Shown here: positions 7,180-14,043 of the stretch, one piece after another
Numbering within the stretch: the stretch's first letter is position 1
How the letters are laid out: each line of letters opens with the position of its first letter
Origin: an uncultured Collinsella sp.
Lineage (GTDB): Bacteria; Actinomycetota; Coriobacteriia; Coriobacteriales; Coriobacteriaceae
Assembly: GCA_900765115.1 (NCBI GenBank)
Contig: CAAFQK010000034.1
Span: 1 to 19,856 of the forward strand
Direction: 5' to 3'
Length of the DNA stretch: 19,856 bases
Program-made: the position numbers and the translations under genes
Notes under the pieces: generated by a model
Databases searched by the model: none
Told to the model about the DNA's origin: nothing
What the model saw: the letters and a program-made list of their open reading frames with translations, nothing else

Positions 7180-8133
7180 ATGGAACCTAAGCAGTACTAC
7201 ATCGGCATTGACGTCGGCGGCACTTCGGTCAAGGAGGGCCTGTTCGACGAAGACGGTAACCTGCTTGCCAAGGCCAGCGTGCCCACGCCTCCCATCGTTG
7301 ACGCTGCGGGCTTTGCCGCGGTGACCGAGGCTATCGACCAGGTGGTCGCCAAGGCCCAGGTTCCGCGTGCCTTTGTGGCGGGCATTGGCCTGGCCGTTCC
7401 GTGCCCCATCCCGGCATCGGGCGATGCCAAGGTCAAGGCCAACATTGCCATTAACCTGCCCGAGCTCAAGATCGCCATTCAGGAGCACTGCCCCGACGCG
7501 GTCGTTAAGTACGAGAACGACGCCAACGCCGCTGCTATGGGCGAGGCCTGGCTCGGCTCTGCCAAGGGCGTACAGAACGTGGTGATGGTCACCATCGGTA
7601 CCGGCGTGGGCGGCGGCGTTATCGTTAACGGCGACGTGGTATCGGGTGTTGTGGGCGCCGGCGGCGAGATTGGCCACATGTGCCTGAACCCGGCTGAGGA
7701 GCGCACCTGCGGCTGCGGCGGCCATGGCCATCTGGAGCAGTATTCCAGCGCCACCGGCGTGGTGAGCAACTACCTTGCCGAGTGCAAGAAGGCGGGCGTC
7801 GAGCCCATCGAGCTGACCGGCCCCTCCGATTCCAAGGACGTGTTCCAGGCCTGCCGCGAGGGCGACAAGCTCGCGCTGGCCGCGGCCGATACCATGGCCG
7901 ACTATCTTGGCCGCGCACTGGCGCTTATTGCCAACGTGGTTGATCCCGAGATGTTCCTCATCGGCGGCGGCGCTTCCGCCTCGGCCGATGTCTACCTCGA
8001 CAAGGTTCGCGAGCACTTTAAGCAGTATGCGCTTTCCGCCTCGCGCGAGACACCCATTAAGGTCGCTTCGCTCGGAAACGACGCCGGCATCATCGGTGCC
8101 GCCTACGTAGCCCTGCGCGCCGCCGGTAAATAG
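7180..8133 (+). CDS. ROK-family sugar kinase (glucokinase or manno/fructokinase)
   Basis: A 317-residue ROK kinase that phosphorylates a hexose with ATP at the 6-hydroxyl. Visible motifs are the phosphate-binding DVGGTSVKEG (11-20), the catalytic-base region YENDANAAAMGE with D114 (111-122), GTGVGGG (140-146) and the ROK zinc region GEIGH...CGCGGHGHLE. Zinc ligands would be H166, C177, C179 and, in place of the usual third cysteine, H184. The ATG at 7180 follows AAAGGTGG at 7 bases; the upstream in-frame ATG at 7114 lies inside the leader hairpin. Overall it looks like Gram-positive GlcK-type glucokinases, but the neighbours manA and gntR suggest mannose or fructose as alternatives. Regulation is likely through the palindrome and hairpin upstream. 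Confidence 0.9.
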   Translation: MEPKQYYIGIDVGGTSVKEGLFDEDGNLLAKASVPTPPIVDAAGFAAVTEAIDQVVAKAQVPRAFVAGIGLAVPCPIPASGDAKVKANIAINLPELKIAIQEHCPDAVVKYENDANAAAMGEAWLGSAKGVQNVVMVTIGTGVGGGVIVNGDVVSGVVGAGGEIGHMCLNPAEERTCGCGGHGHLEQYSSATGVVSNYLAECKKAGVEPIELTGPSDSKDVFQACREGDKLALAAADTMADYLGRALALIANVVDPEMFLIGGGASASADVYLDKVREHFKQYALSASRETPIKVASLGNDAGIIGAAYVALRAAGK

Positions 8134-8177
8134 CTGGTGCAAGGGGGAGAGGTTACTTTGCACCAACATGGTGCAAA
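8134..8177. repeat. Palindromic intergenic repeat, family 1, copy C (partial)
   Basis: This segment matches 1993-2036 at 38 of 44 positions, including a 13-base identical block AGGTTACTTTGCA and the identical CAACATGGTGCAAA. It folds as TTTGCACCA (8157-8165), loop ACA, TGGTGCAAA (8169-8177). The distal arm present in copy A is missing, so this is a half element. It starts on the base immediately after the kinase stop codon. Confidence 0.8.
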
Positions 8178-8301
8178 AGGGATAGCCTTGGCCCCCGCGC
8201 CTGCGCCCCAAAATATGCCGTGGCCCTTCCGTCTGCGAAGGCTCGGCATCGGCGTGCTACCATAGCTACGTCCAAGTACACATATCAAGTGGAGGATACC
8301 C

Positions 8302-9225
8302 ATGGCAAACGTTCTTGTCTTTGGTCACCAGAACCCCGATAACGACGCCATCATGAGCGCCGTCGTCCTGTCCCAGCTGCTCAACCAGGTTGAGTATGCC
8401 GGCAACACCTACGAGGCCTGCGCCCTTGGTCAGCTTCCGGCAGAGTCCGCCAAGCTGCTCGCCGACGCCGGCATCGCCGAGCCTCGCGTGATCGAGTCCG
8501 TCGAGGCCGGTCAGCTCGTCGTCCTCACCGACCACAACGAGTCCGCCCAGTCCGTCGCCGGCCTTAAGGACGCCACGGTCTTTGGCGTCGTCGACCATCA
8601 CCGCATCGGCGACTTCGAGACCGCCGGCCCGCTGCACTACATCTGCCTGCCCTGGGGCTCCAGCTGCACCATCGTCACCAAGCTCGCCGGCGTGCTTGGC
8701 GTTGAGCTTTCCGACGTCCAGGCCAAGCTGCTGCTCTCGGCCATGATGACCGACACGCTCATGCTCAAGAGCCCCACCACCACCGATGTCGACCGCGCCG
8801 TCGCCGCCAAGCTCGGCGAGCAGGTGGGCGTCGACCCGGTCAAGTTTGGCATGGAGGTCTTCCTCACCCGTCCGTCCGGCTCCTTCACCGCTGCCGAGAT
8901 GGTCGGCAATGACATCAAGATGTTCGAGCCCGCCGGCAAGAAGCTGCTCATTGGCCAGTACGAGACCGTCGACAAGAGCCGTGCACTCGGCATGATCGAC
9001 GAGATTCGCGAGGCCATGCGCGCCTACGCCGCCGAGAAGGGTGCCGACGGCATCGTCCTGTGCATCACCGACATCATGGAGGAGGGCTCGCAGGTCCTGC
9101 TCGAGGGCGAGACCGAGGCCGCTCAGAAGGGCCTGGGCATTGCCGACGAGCACGACGGCGTCTGGATGCCGGGCGTCCTCTCCCGTAAGAAGCAGGTCGC
9201 TGCCCCCATCATGGCCGCCTGCTAG
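8302..9225 (+). CDS. ppaC: Manganese-dependent inorganic pyrophosphatase, family II (DHH)
   Basis: Hydrolyses pyrophosphate to two phosphates in the cytoplasm, pulling biosynthetic reactions forward. At 307 residues it has the standard family II length. The N-terminal DHH domain carries the metal ligands: H9, D13 and D15 in GHQNPDND, D77 in TDHNE, the DHH triad (98-100) and D151 in MMTDT. The C-terminal DHHA2 domain ends with SRKKQ, where R295 and K296 bind substrate phosphate. No CBS regulatory insert is present, so it is the simple, unregulated form. The ATG follows GGAGG (8291-8295) at 6 bases. TACCAT (8258-8263) is a possible -10 box. A strong terminator follows, so it is probably transcribed alone. 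Confidence 0.97.
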   Translation: MANVLVFGHQNPDNDAIMSAVVLSQLLNQVEYAGNTYEACALGQLPAESAKLLADAGIAEPRVIESVEAGQLVVLTDHNESAQSVAGLKDATVFGVVDHHRIGDFETAGPLHYICLPWGSSCTIVTKLAGVLGVELSDVQAKLLLSAMMTDTLMLKSPTTTDVDRAVAAKLGEQVGVDPVKFGMEVFLTRPSGSFTAAEMVGNDIKMFEPAGKKLLIGQYETVDKSRALGMIDEIREAMRAYAAEKGADGIVLCITDIMEEGSQVLLEGETEAAQKGLGIADEHDGVWMPGVLSRKKQVAAPIMAAC

Positions 9226-9244
9226 GTTTAGTTGACCAAATGCC

Positions 9245-9284
9245 ACGACCGGATCGCGGACGCCCCGCGCTCCGGTCGTTTTTT
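9245..9284 (+). terminator. Intrinsic terminator of the pyrophosphatase gene
   Basis: ACGACCGGA (9245-9253) pairs with TCCGGTCGT (9271-9279), with an inner stem CGCGG/CCGCG (9255-9259 and 9265-9269), followed by TTTTT (9280-9284). It lies 20 bases after the stop codon. Confidence 0.93.
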
Positions 9285-9423
9285 GTGCACGGCGCCGCGT
9301 CGTCTCTTGAACAGGCGCGCCCGTGCCGTTGAGCAAATAATGTTCAACCTGTGGTTCCGCTTTTCGGCCACGCCTGCGTGCTTGTCGTGCAGGGTAGGCT
9401 AGATGCAAGCGTAATACGTTAGA

Positions 9424-9478
9424 GCGCGGCGCCGCCACTTGGGCGGGCCGTGCTTTTTTAAGACGGGAGCTTTCCCGT
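9424..9478 (+). promoter_or_regulatory. nhaA leader: terminator-like stem plus hairpin touching the ribosome site
   Basis: GCGCGGC-g-CCGCC (9424-9436) pairs with GGCGG-GCCGTGC (9442-9453) around ACTTG, followed by six T (9454-9459): a full intrinsic terminator shape only 33 bases before the nhaA start. A second hairpin, ACGGGA (9463-9468) with TCCCGT (9473-9478), abuts the AAGGAG site. Because an upstream terminator already serves ppaC, this pair looks like a transcription or translation control device of nhaA. The leader from about 9285 to 9423 shows a further GTTGAG/TTCAAC stem (9328-9347 region) but no riboswitch class that I recognise. Confidence 0.55.
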
Positions 9479-9492
9479 GAAAGGAGCCGCCC

Positions 9493-10851
9493 ATGGCAGC
9501 AACTGAGCAGCTGTTCAACGTTCGTGAGCGCAAGCGCTTTGAGCGTCACGACATTTGGGAGCGCATCGCCGAGAACGGCACGATTTCCGCCGCCGTCATG
9601 GTCTTCGCCGCCATCGCCGCCGTCATTTGCGCCAATACCGATGCCTACGAGGCCATCCATCACTTTTTGGAGACCCCGCTGTATGTGGGTCTGGGCAACC
9701 TGACGGCCGGTCTCACCGTTGAGCTTTTCGTCAACGACTTCCTCATGGCGATCTTCTTTTTACTCGTGGGCATTGAGCTTAAGTACGAGATGACAGTTGG
9801 CGAGCTCAAAAACCCGCGTCAGGCCATGCTTCCCATGCTGGCGGCCGTGGGCGGCGTCGTCGTTCCCGCCTGCATCTACCTGATCTTTAACCATGCCGGC
9901 GCGCACAACGGCTGGGCCATTCCCATGGCAACCGATATTGCCTTTGCGCTGGGCGTGCTGTCGCTTTTGGGCAATCGCGTGCCCAACGGCGTGCGCGTGT
10001 TCTTCTCGACGCTCGCCATCGCCGACGACCTCATTTCCATCGCCGCCATCGCCATCTTCTACGGTCAGAGCCCCAATCCGTTTTGGTTGGGCGCCGCCGC
10101 GCTTGTGACCTGCGCGCTCGTGTGGCTCAACAAGACGCAGCATTACCGCCTTGCCCCGTATTCGGTACTGGGTCTGCTGTTGTGGTTCTGCATGTTCAAG
10201 AGCGGCGTACATGCTACGCTTGCTGGCGTCATCTTGGCCTTCACCATCCCGGCCAAGTGCGGCGTCAAGCTCGATAGCCTCACCGATTGGTTGGGCGAGT
10301 GCCTGCCGCTGCTCGATGACCGCTACGACGACGAGGCACACATCCTGGGCCAGCATGACTTTACCGTCTCGACCACCAAAGTCGAGCGCGTCATGCACCG
10401 CGTGACCCCGCCGCTCATCCGCATGGAGCGTCTGATCTCCACGCCGGTCAACTTTGTGATCCTGCCGATTTTCGCGTTCGTCAACGCACAGGTTCGCCTG
10501 GTGGGCGTGGATATGAGCACGCTGCTCACCGACCCGGTGACGCTCGGCGTGTACTTTGGCATGCTGCTGGGCAAGCCGATTGGTATCTTTGGCATGACGT
10601 TCGCCTTGGTCAAGCTCAAGATCTCCGAGCTGCCGCATAACGTTAACTGGCACATGATTGCCGGCGTGGGCATTCTGGGCGGCATCGGCTTTACGATGTC
10701 GATTCTCATTAGCGGCCTCGCCTTCCCGACGGCCCAGTTTGAGGTTCTGGCCGCCAAGGCCGCTATTCTCGCCGGCTCTGTTACCGCGGCCGTACTTGGC
10801 ATGATCTACATGAGTGTGATCTGCAAGCACCCCGCGCCCAAGGACGAGTAA
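9493..10851 (+). CDS. nhaA: Na+/H+ antiporter NhaA
   Basis: A cytoplasmic-membrane antiporter that exports Na+ (or Li+) in exchange for protons, supporting salt tolerance and pH control. Family motifs are present: FFLLVGIELKYE (88-99), ATDIAFALGVLSLLG (146-160) and LAIADDLISI (174-183). D148, D178 and D179 correspond to the ion-binding and sensing aspartates of the Escherichia coli protein (D133, D163, D164). KSGVHATLAGVI follows in the next helices. The protein has 452 residues, longer than the enteric form (388), with an N-terminal cytoplasmic extension of about 28 residues and a long central loop containing an acidic stretch (LLDDRYDDEAH), as in many actinobacterial members. The ATG follows AAGGAG (9481-9486) at 6 bases. 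The structured leader suggests regulated expression. Confidence 0.96.
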   Translation: MAATEQLFNVRERKRFERHDIWERIAENGTISAAVMVFAAIAAVICANTDAYEAIHHFLETPLYVGLGNLTAGLTVELFVNDFLMAIFFLLVGIELKYEMTVGELKNPRQAMLPMLAAVGGVVVPACIYLIFNHAGAHNGWAIPMATDIAFALGVLSLLGNRVPNGVRVFFSTLAIADDLISIAAIAIFYGQSPNPFWLGAAALVTCALVWLNKTQHYRLAPYSVLGLLLWFCMFKSGVHATLAGVILAFTIPAKCGVKLDSLTDWLGECLPLLDDRYDDEAHILGQHDFTVSTTKVERVMHRVTPPLIRMERLISTPVNFVILPIFAFVNAQVRLVGVDMSTLLTDPVTLGVYFGMLLGKPIGIFGMTFALVKLKISELPHNVNWHMIAGVGILGGIGFTMSILISGLAFPTAQFEVLAAKAAILAGSVTAAVLGMIYMSVICKHPAPKDE

Positions 10852-10944
10852 GAGCGCGAAAACCGGCTCCAGAACCGATTCGGGCGCGTTCAAAATGCGG
10901 ATTCGGGTGGTGCTTGCCGCCTGCCAGACACGCCAGTGGTCAAA

Positions 10945-10980
10945 AAACGCCGTTTGTGAGTACTGTCACAAACGGCGTTT
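10945..10980. terminator. Perfect 15-base-pair hairpin, bidirectional terminator after nhaA
   Basis: AAACGCCGTTTGTGA (10945-10959) pairs without mismatch with TCACAAACGGCGTTT (10966-10980) around GTACTG. It is flanked by an A-run on the left and CATTTT on the right, so it could end transcripts in either direction. It is 93 bases after the nhaA stop codon. Confidence 0.75.
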
Positions 10981-11224
10981 CATTTTAGGTGCGGAAAATA
11001 ATGAACACAATCATGCTATCTGTATGTTAACGAGTAATCGCTTGACTCCAATTTGGCGATAGCTACTACTCGGAAAGAAAATCCAGGCGAAAAAACGCCG
11101 ATTTGGGGGCTTAATCGCTGCTACTAAAAAGGTAACAGTACTCATATTTGCCCTTTTTTGGCCACAAGCCCTAAAACAAGCCTCGCCAGGGTCGGGAAAC
11201 GGGCCAAATCGTCGGCCTCGAGGC
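10981..11224. other. Non-coding region with inverted and degenerate direct repeats
   Basis: No credible gene is seen on either strand. The sequence is more AT-rich than the neighbours. TGAGTACTGT in the hairpin loop to the left (10957-10966) reappears inverted as ACAGTACTCA (11135-11144). A short hairpin GGCG-AAAAAA-CGCC lies near 11087-11100. Two segments resemble one another loosely: ATTTGGCGATAGCTACTACT near 11050-11070 and ATTTGG...AATCGCTGCTACT near 11101-11125. This could be the 3' tail of the small minus-strand gene, a small RNA, or a dispersed intergenic repeat; I cannot decide from the sequence. Confidence 0.5.
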
Positions 11225-11479
11225 TCATTCCACGGTGCCGTAGATGGCGCCCCAGCCGTGGGCGGCCAAAGCGGAGTTGAGTTGGTCGCAAAGTGACTGG
11301 CGGTCGTAATAGCCGGGCGGCAAAAGGTTCACGATTTCCATGAGATCGGGTGCCAGGTCCAAGATTTCGGCCTGTACGATCAGATCCAGGCGGTCGATGG
11401 CGTGGCGGTCGTAAAACAGCCCGTCGACCAGGCGCTGCAGGTCGCCGAACTCCTCGGCCTGGAACGATCCGTATTCCAT
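11225..11479 (-). CDS. Small hypothetical protein (84 residues)
   Basis: I do not recognise this family. The ATG (complement of 11477-11479) follows a strong AAGGAGG site (complement of 11484-11490) at 4 bases, which is much better than the in-frame ATG at 11530 that lacks a site. The product is acidic, without signal peptide or membrane segment, and predicted to be mostly helical (FGDLQRLVDGLFYDRH, LDLIVQAEILDLAP). It has a distinctive C-terminal part, LPPGYYDRQSLCDQLNSALA then HGWGAIYGTVE. It is divergent from the aminotransferase, sharing a 149-base upstream region. The good ribosome site and codon use like its neighbours support a real gene. A regulatory or adaptor role is possible but nothing shows it. 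Confidence 0.75.
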   Translation of the reverse strand: MEYGSFQAEEFGDLQRLVDGLFYDRHAIDRLDLIVQAEILDLAPDLMEIVNLLPPGYYDRQSLCDQLNSALAAHGWGAIYGTVE

Positions 11480-11581
11480 AGTGCCTCCTTGGGCGCTCCA
11501 CGCCGGCATGCGCGGCGATTCGTAATTCATTGCGATGGACTTAATCTATCACGGCTTCATAACGTTGCGACGGTGGCGGTC

Positions 11582-11587
11582 TATACT
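11582..11587 (+). promoter_or_regulatory. Candidate -10 box of the aminotransferase gene
   Basis: TATACT, 41 bases before the ATG. No good -35 lies at 16-18 bases (TTGCGA at 11565-11570 is only 11 away). Confidence 0.4.
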
Positions 11588-11628
11588 TAGAAGAATTGCA
11601 ACGTACCGCTTCGTGAAAGGTCGCACCC

Positions 11629-12933
11629 ATGCAGACGATCTACCAGAAGATGGAAACCACCGAACTCGATGCCGCCATCGAGGCGCTCAAGGCCGAGGTC
11701 GCCGAGGTCAAGGCCAAGGGCCTGGCGCTCGACATGGCCCGCGGCAAGCCGTCGCCCTCCCAGGTGGACATCTCTCGACCCATGCTCGATATCCTCAATG
11801 CCGATGCCGATCTGCACGACGGCAACGTCGACTGCTCCAACTACGGTTGCTTTGAGGGCATTCCCTCGGCACGCAAGCTGGCGGGGGAGTTCCTGGGTTG
11901 CCCCGCCGAGCAGACGCTCGTGCTGGGTTCGTCGAGTTTGCTGATCGAGCACGATATCGCCGGTATGTTCTGGCGTTGCGGCTCGTGTGGTAGCGACCCT
12001 TGGGAGGCTTACGAGGCAGCGCACGACGGCAAGAAGGTTAAGTTCCTGTGCCCGGTTCCCGGCTACGATCGCCACTTTGGCATTACCGCCGACTTGGGTA
12101 TCGAGAACGTTCCCGTCGCGATGACCGACAACGGCCCCGACATGGACGAGGTCGAGCGCCTCGTCGCCGCCGACGATTCCATCAAGGGCATCTGGTGCGT
12201 GCCCAAGTATTCCAACCCCACGGGCATCACCTTTAGCGAGGACACTGTGCGCCGCCTGATTGAGATGCCTACGGCCGCACCCGATTTCCGCATCTTCTGG
12301 GACAACGCCTACTGCGTGCACGACCTGTACGACGAGACCGACGAGCTCGTCAACATCTTCGATATTGCCCGCACGGCGGGCACCGAGGACCGCGTGGTGG
12401 CATTCGCCTCGACGTCCAAGATCACTTTCCCGGGTGCCGGTATCGGCTTTATCGGTGCGAGCCCCGCGGTTATCGCGGAGTTCTCCAAGCGCCTGAAGGC
12501 CGGCCTCATCAGCGCCGATAAGCTCAACCAACTGCGCCACGTGCGTTTCCTTCCCACCATCGAGGCGGTCAAGGAGCACATGAAAAAGCATGCCGAGTTC
12601 TTGCGCCCGCGCTTTGAGGCCGTTGAGCGCAAGCTCACCGAGGGCCTGGGCGGCACGGGCTGCGCCACCTGGACGCATCCCCGCGGCGGCTACTTTGTAA
12701 GCTTCGATGGTCCCGAGGGATCGGCCCAGAAGGTCGCCGCGCTTTGCGCCGACCTGGGCGTCAAGCTCACGCCGGCCGGTGCTACCTGGCCCTATGGCAA
12801 GGACCCGCGCGACACCAACATCCGCATCGCGCCGAGCTATCCCACGGTCGAGGACCTGGAGGCCGCGCTCGATGTGCTGGTGCTGGCCGTCAAGCTCGTC
12901 GCTGCCGAGCTTGCGCGTTCCGAGCGCGCCTAA
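11629..12933 (+). CDS. Aspartate aminotransferase, type Ic (PLP-dependent)
   Basis: A fold-type I, pyridoxal-phosphate aminotransferase expected to interconvert aspartate plus 2-oxoglutarate with oxaloacetate plus glutamate. At 434 residues and with its sequence character (MARGKPSPSQ near the N-terminus, SNYGCFEG, PVPGYDRHF, WDNAYCVHDLY) it matches the actinobacterial Ic subgroup rather than classical AspC. PLP contacts are visible: N196 in KYSNPTG, D225 and Y228 in WDNAY, and the Schiff-base lysine K264 in STSKITFPGAG. A substrate carboxylate arginine is expected in the C-terminal TNIRIAPSYP motif. The ATG follows AAAGG at about 9 bases. The STAS gene follows after 51 bases with its own ribosome site and could be co-transcribed. 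The substrate is inferred from family; other amino acids are possible. Confidence 0.9.
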   Translation: MQTIYQKMETTELDAAIEALKAEVAEVKAKGLALDMARGKPSPSQVDISRPMLDILNADADLHDGNVDCSNYGCFEGIPSARKLAGEFLGCPAEQTLVLGSSSLLIEHDIAGMFWRCGSCGSDPWEAYEAAHDGKKVKFLCPVPGYDRHFGITADLGIENVPVAMTDNGPDMDEVERLVAADDSIKGIWCVPKYSNPTGITFSEDTVRRLIEMPTAAPDFRIFWDNAYCVHDLYDETDELVNIFDIARTAGTEDRVVAFASTSKITFPGAGIGFIGASPAVIAEFSKRLKAGLISADKLNQLRHVRFLPTIEAVKEHMKKHAEFLRPRFEAVERKLTEGLGGTGCATWTHPRGGYFVSFDGPEGSAQKVAALCADLGVKLTPAGATWPYGKDPRDTNIRIAPSYPTVEDLEAALDVLVLAVKLVAAELARSERA

Positions 12934-12984
12934 CGCGCGGCTTCCCGTACTATCCGCACTTTCGATACGTAAAGGAGCGTATAC

Positions 12985-13299
12985 ATGGATTTGGGTATTT
13001 CCACCAACCCCACGCCAGAGCTCTACACCATTAAGGTAACCGGCGAGATCGATATCTCTAACGCCGATAGCCTGCGCAATGCCATCGACCTGGCGCTCGA
13101 GCAGCCCACCGAGGCCGTTGAGCTCGATTTTGCCCAGGTGAGCTACATCGATTCGACGGGCATTGGCGTGCTCGTGGGCGCCGCGCACCACGCGGCCGAC
13201 CACAGCAAGCGCTTTAGCTGCACCAATGTGCAGCCCCCGGTGATGCGCGTGGTCCAGCTGTTGGGTGTCGACCAGGAGATTTCGATCACCGCTGCATAA
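12985..13299 (+). CDS. STAS-domain protein, anti-sigma factor antagonist type
   Basis: A 104-residue single STAS domain of the SpoIIAA/RsbV type. In that family the unphosphorylated protein binds an anti-sigma kinase and frees its sigma factor, and phosphorylation on a conserved serine switches it off. The key motif YIDSTGIGVLVG is intact (54-65) with S57 as the likely phosphorylation site and T58 next to it. The ATG follows AAAGGAG (12971-12977) at 7 bases. No kinase of the RsbW/SpoIIAB type, phosphatase or sigma factor is adjacent, so its partners must be encoded elsewhere. It may instead serve in another partner-switch, for example controlling a cyclase or transporter. Confidence 0.92.
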   Translation: MDLGISTNPTPELYTIKVTGEIDISNADSLRNAIDLALEQPTEAVELDFAQVSYIDSTGIGVLVGAAHHAADHSKRFSCTNVQPPVMRVVQLLGVDQEISITAA

Positions 13300-13343
13300 T
13301 CTTTGCCCCCAAAAGGGCGTGCCGTTTGGCATATGTTTGTGAT

Positions 13344-13377
13344 GCGCTCGGACGTTTTGGCGTCCGGGCGCTATACT
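13344..13377 (+). promoter_or_regulatory. Palindrome touching the tatA -10 box
   Basis: GCGCTCGGACG (13344-13354) and CGTCCGGGCGC (13361-13371) form an 11-base-pair stem (one G-U) around TTTTGG, and TATACT (13372-13377) follows at once. The stem could be a weak terminator for the STAS transcript or an operator overlapping the promoter of the tat run. No clear -35 is seen. Confidence 0.35.
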
Positions 13378-13452
13378 TGACCGAATGAATAGACGAGTTC
13401 CGGCCGAATGGCGCGGTGCGGGCTCGACTCACATCGAGCCTTGGAGGTATGT

Positions 13453-14043
13453 GTGTTTGGTATTGGAGAGGGTGAGCTTGCGATCATCGTGGTCTTCGGC
13501 TTTTTGCTGTTTGGCCCGGATAAGCTCCCACAGATGGGCCGCACGATCGGCCGTGCCATCCGTCAGTTCCGCGAGACGCAGGAAAAGATGACGGCCGTTG
13601 TTCAGTCCGAGATCATCGATCCGGTGAGCGAGGCCGCGTCGGCCCCGGTCAAGCCCAAGAAGGCTGCTGCGACCGACGACGATTCCGATGCGGACGAGGA
13701 TGCCGCCGAGACGGCAGCGCCCGCCAAGAAGGAGACCTTTGCCGAGCGTCGCGCCCGTCTTGCTGCCGAGAAGGCCGCAAGCGAGGCTGCCGCCGAGGGC
13801 GAGGGTGCTGCTGAGGAGTCCGAGGCCGAGGGTGCCGAGCCTGCCGCTGCCACCGCTGCCGCCGTCGAGCCCGAATCTGCTGCAGAGCCGGAGCCCGAGC
13901 CCGAGCCGGCAGAGCCCACGACGGCTGACCTCTACGCCCGTCGTCCCCGCAAGCGCAAGGCCGTCGTCGACCAGCTCGCCCGCGAGCTCGAGGCCGAGGA
14001 CGACGCCGCTGCCGCCGACGCCTCGAAGGGAGGCGATGAGTAA
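13453..14043 (+). CDS. tatA: Twin-arginine translocase subunit, TatA/TatB family
   Basis: Part of the Tat machinery that moves folded, often cofactor-bearing proteins across the cytoplasmic membrane. The N-terminus has the family layout: short polar start, transmembrane helix (about residues 8-21), the FGPDKLP hinge, then an amphipathic helix (MGRTIGRAIRQFRETQEKM). The GTG at 13453 follows GGAGG (13443-13447) at 5 bases and places the membrane helix correctly; earlier in-frame codons have no site. The protein is 196 residues against 60-90 for classical TatA. The remainder is an Ala/Glu/Asp-rich, probably disordered tail ending with a basic patch (RRPRKRK). Its length recalls TatB, but no second TatA-like gene lies here. 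Its stop codon overlaps the tatC start by one base. Confidence 0.9.
   Translation: MFGIGEGELAIIVVFGFLLFGPDKLPQMGRTIGRAIRQFRETQEKMTAVVQSEIIDPVSEAASAPVKPKKAAATDDDSDADEDAAETAAPAKKETFAERRARLAAEKAASEAAAEGEGAAEESEAEGAEPAAATAAAVEPESAAEPEPEPEPAEPTTADLYARRPRKRKAVVDQLARELEAEDDAAAADASKGGDE

Noticed and set aside
8266..9663. 465-codon minus-strand frame opposite the pyrophosphatase
   Set aside because: It also runs through the ppaC terminator and the nhaA leader, has no motif and is a mirror of ppaC codon bias.
13303..13318. GCCCCCAAAAGGGC hairpin after the STAS gene as terminator
   Set aside because: The stem is only four base pairs and no T-run follows.
11587..13332. 581-codon minus-strand frame opposite the aminotransferase and STAS genes
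   Set aside because: Same cause: it mirrors genes with clear catalytic motifs and has a composition (many H, R, G, L, V) typical of shadow frames.
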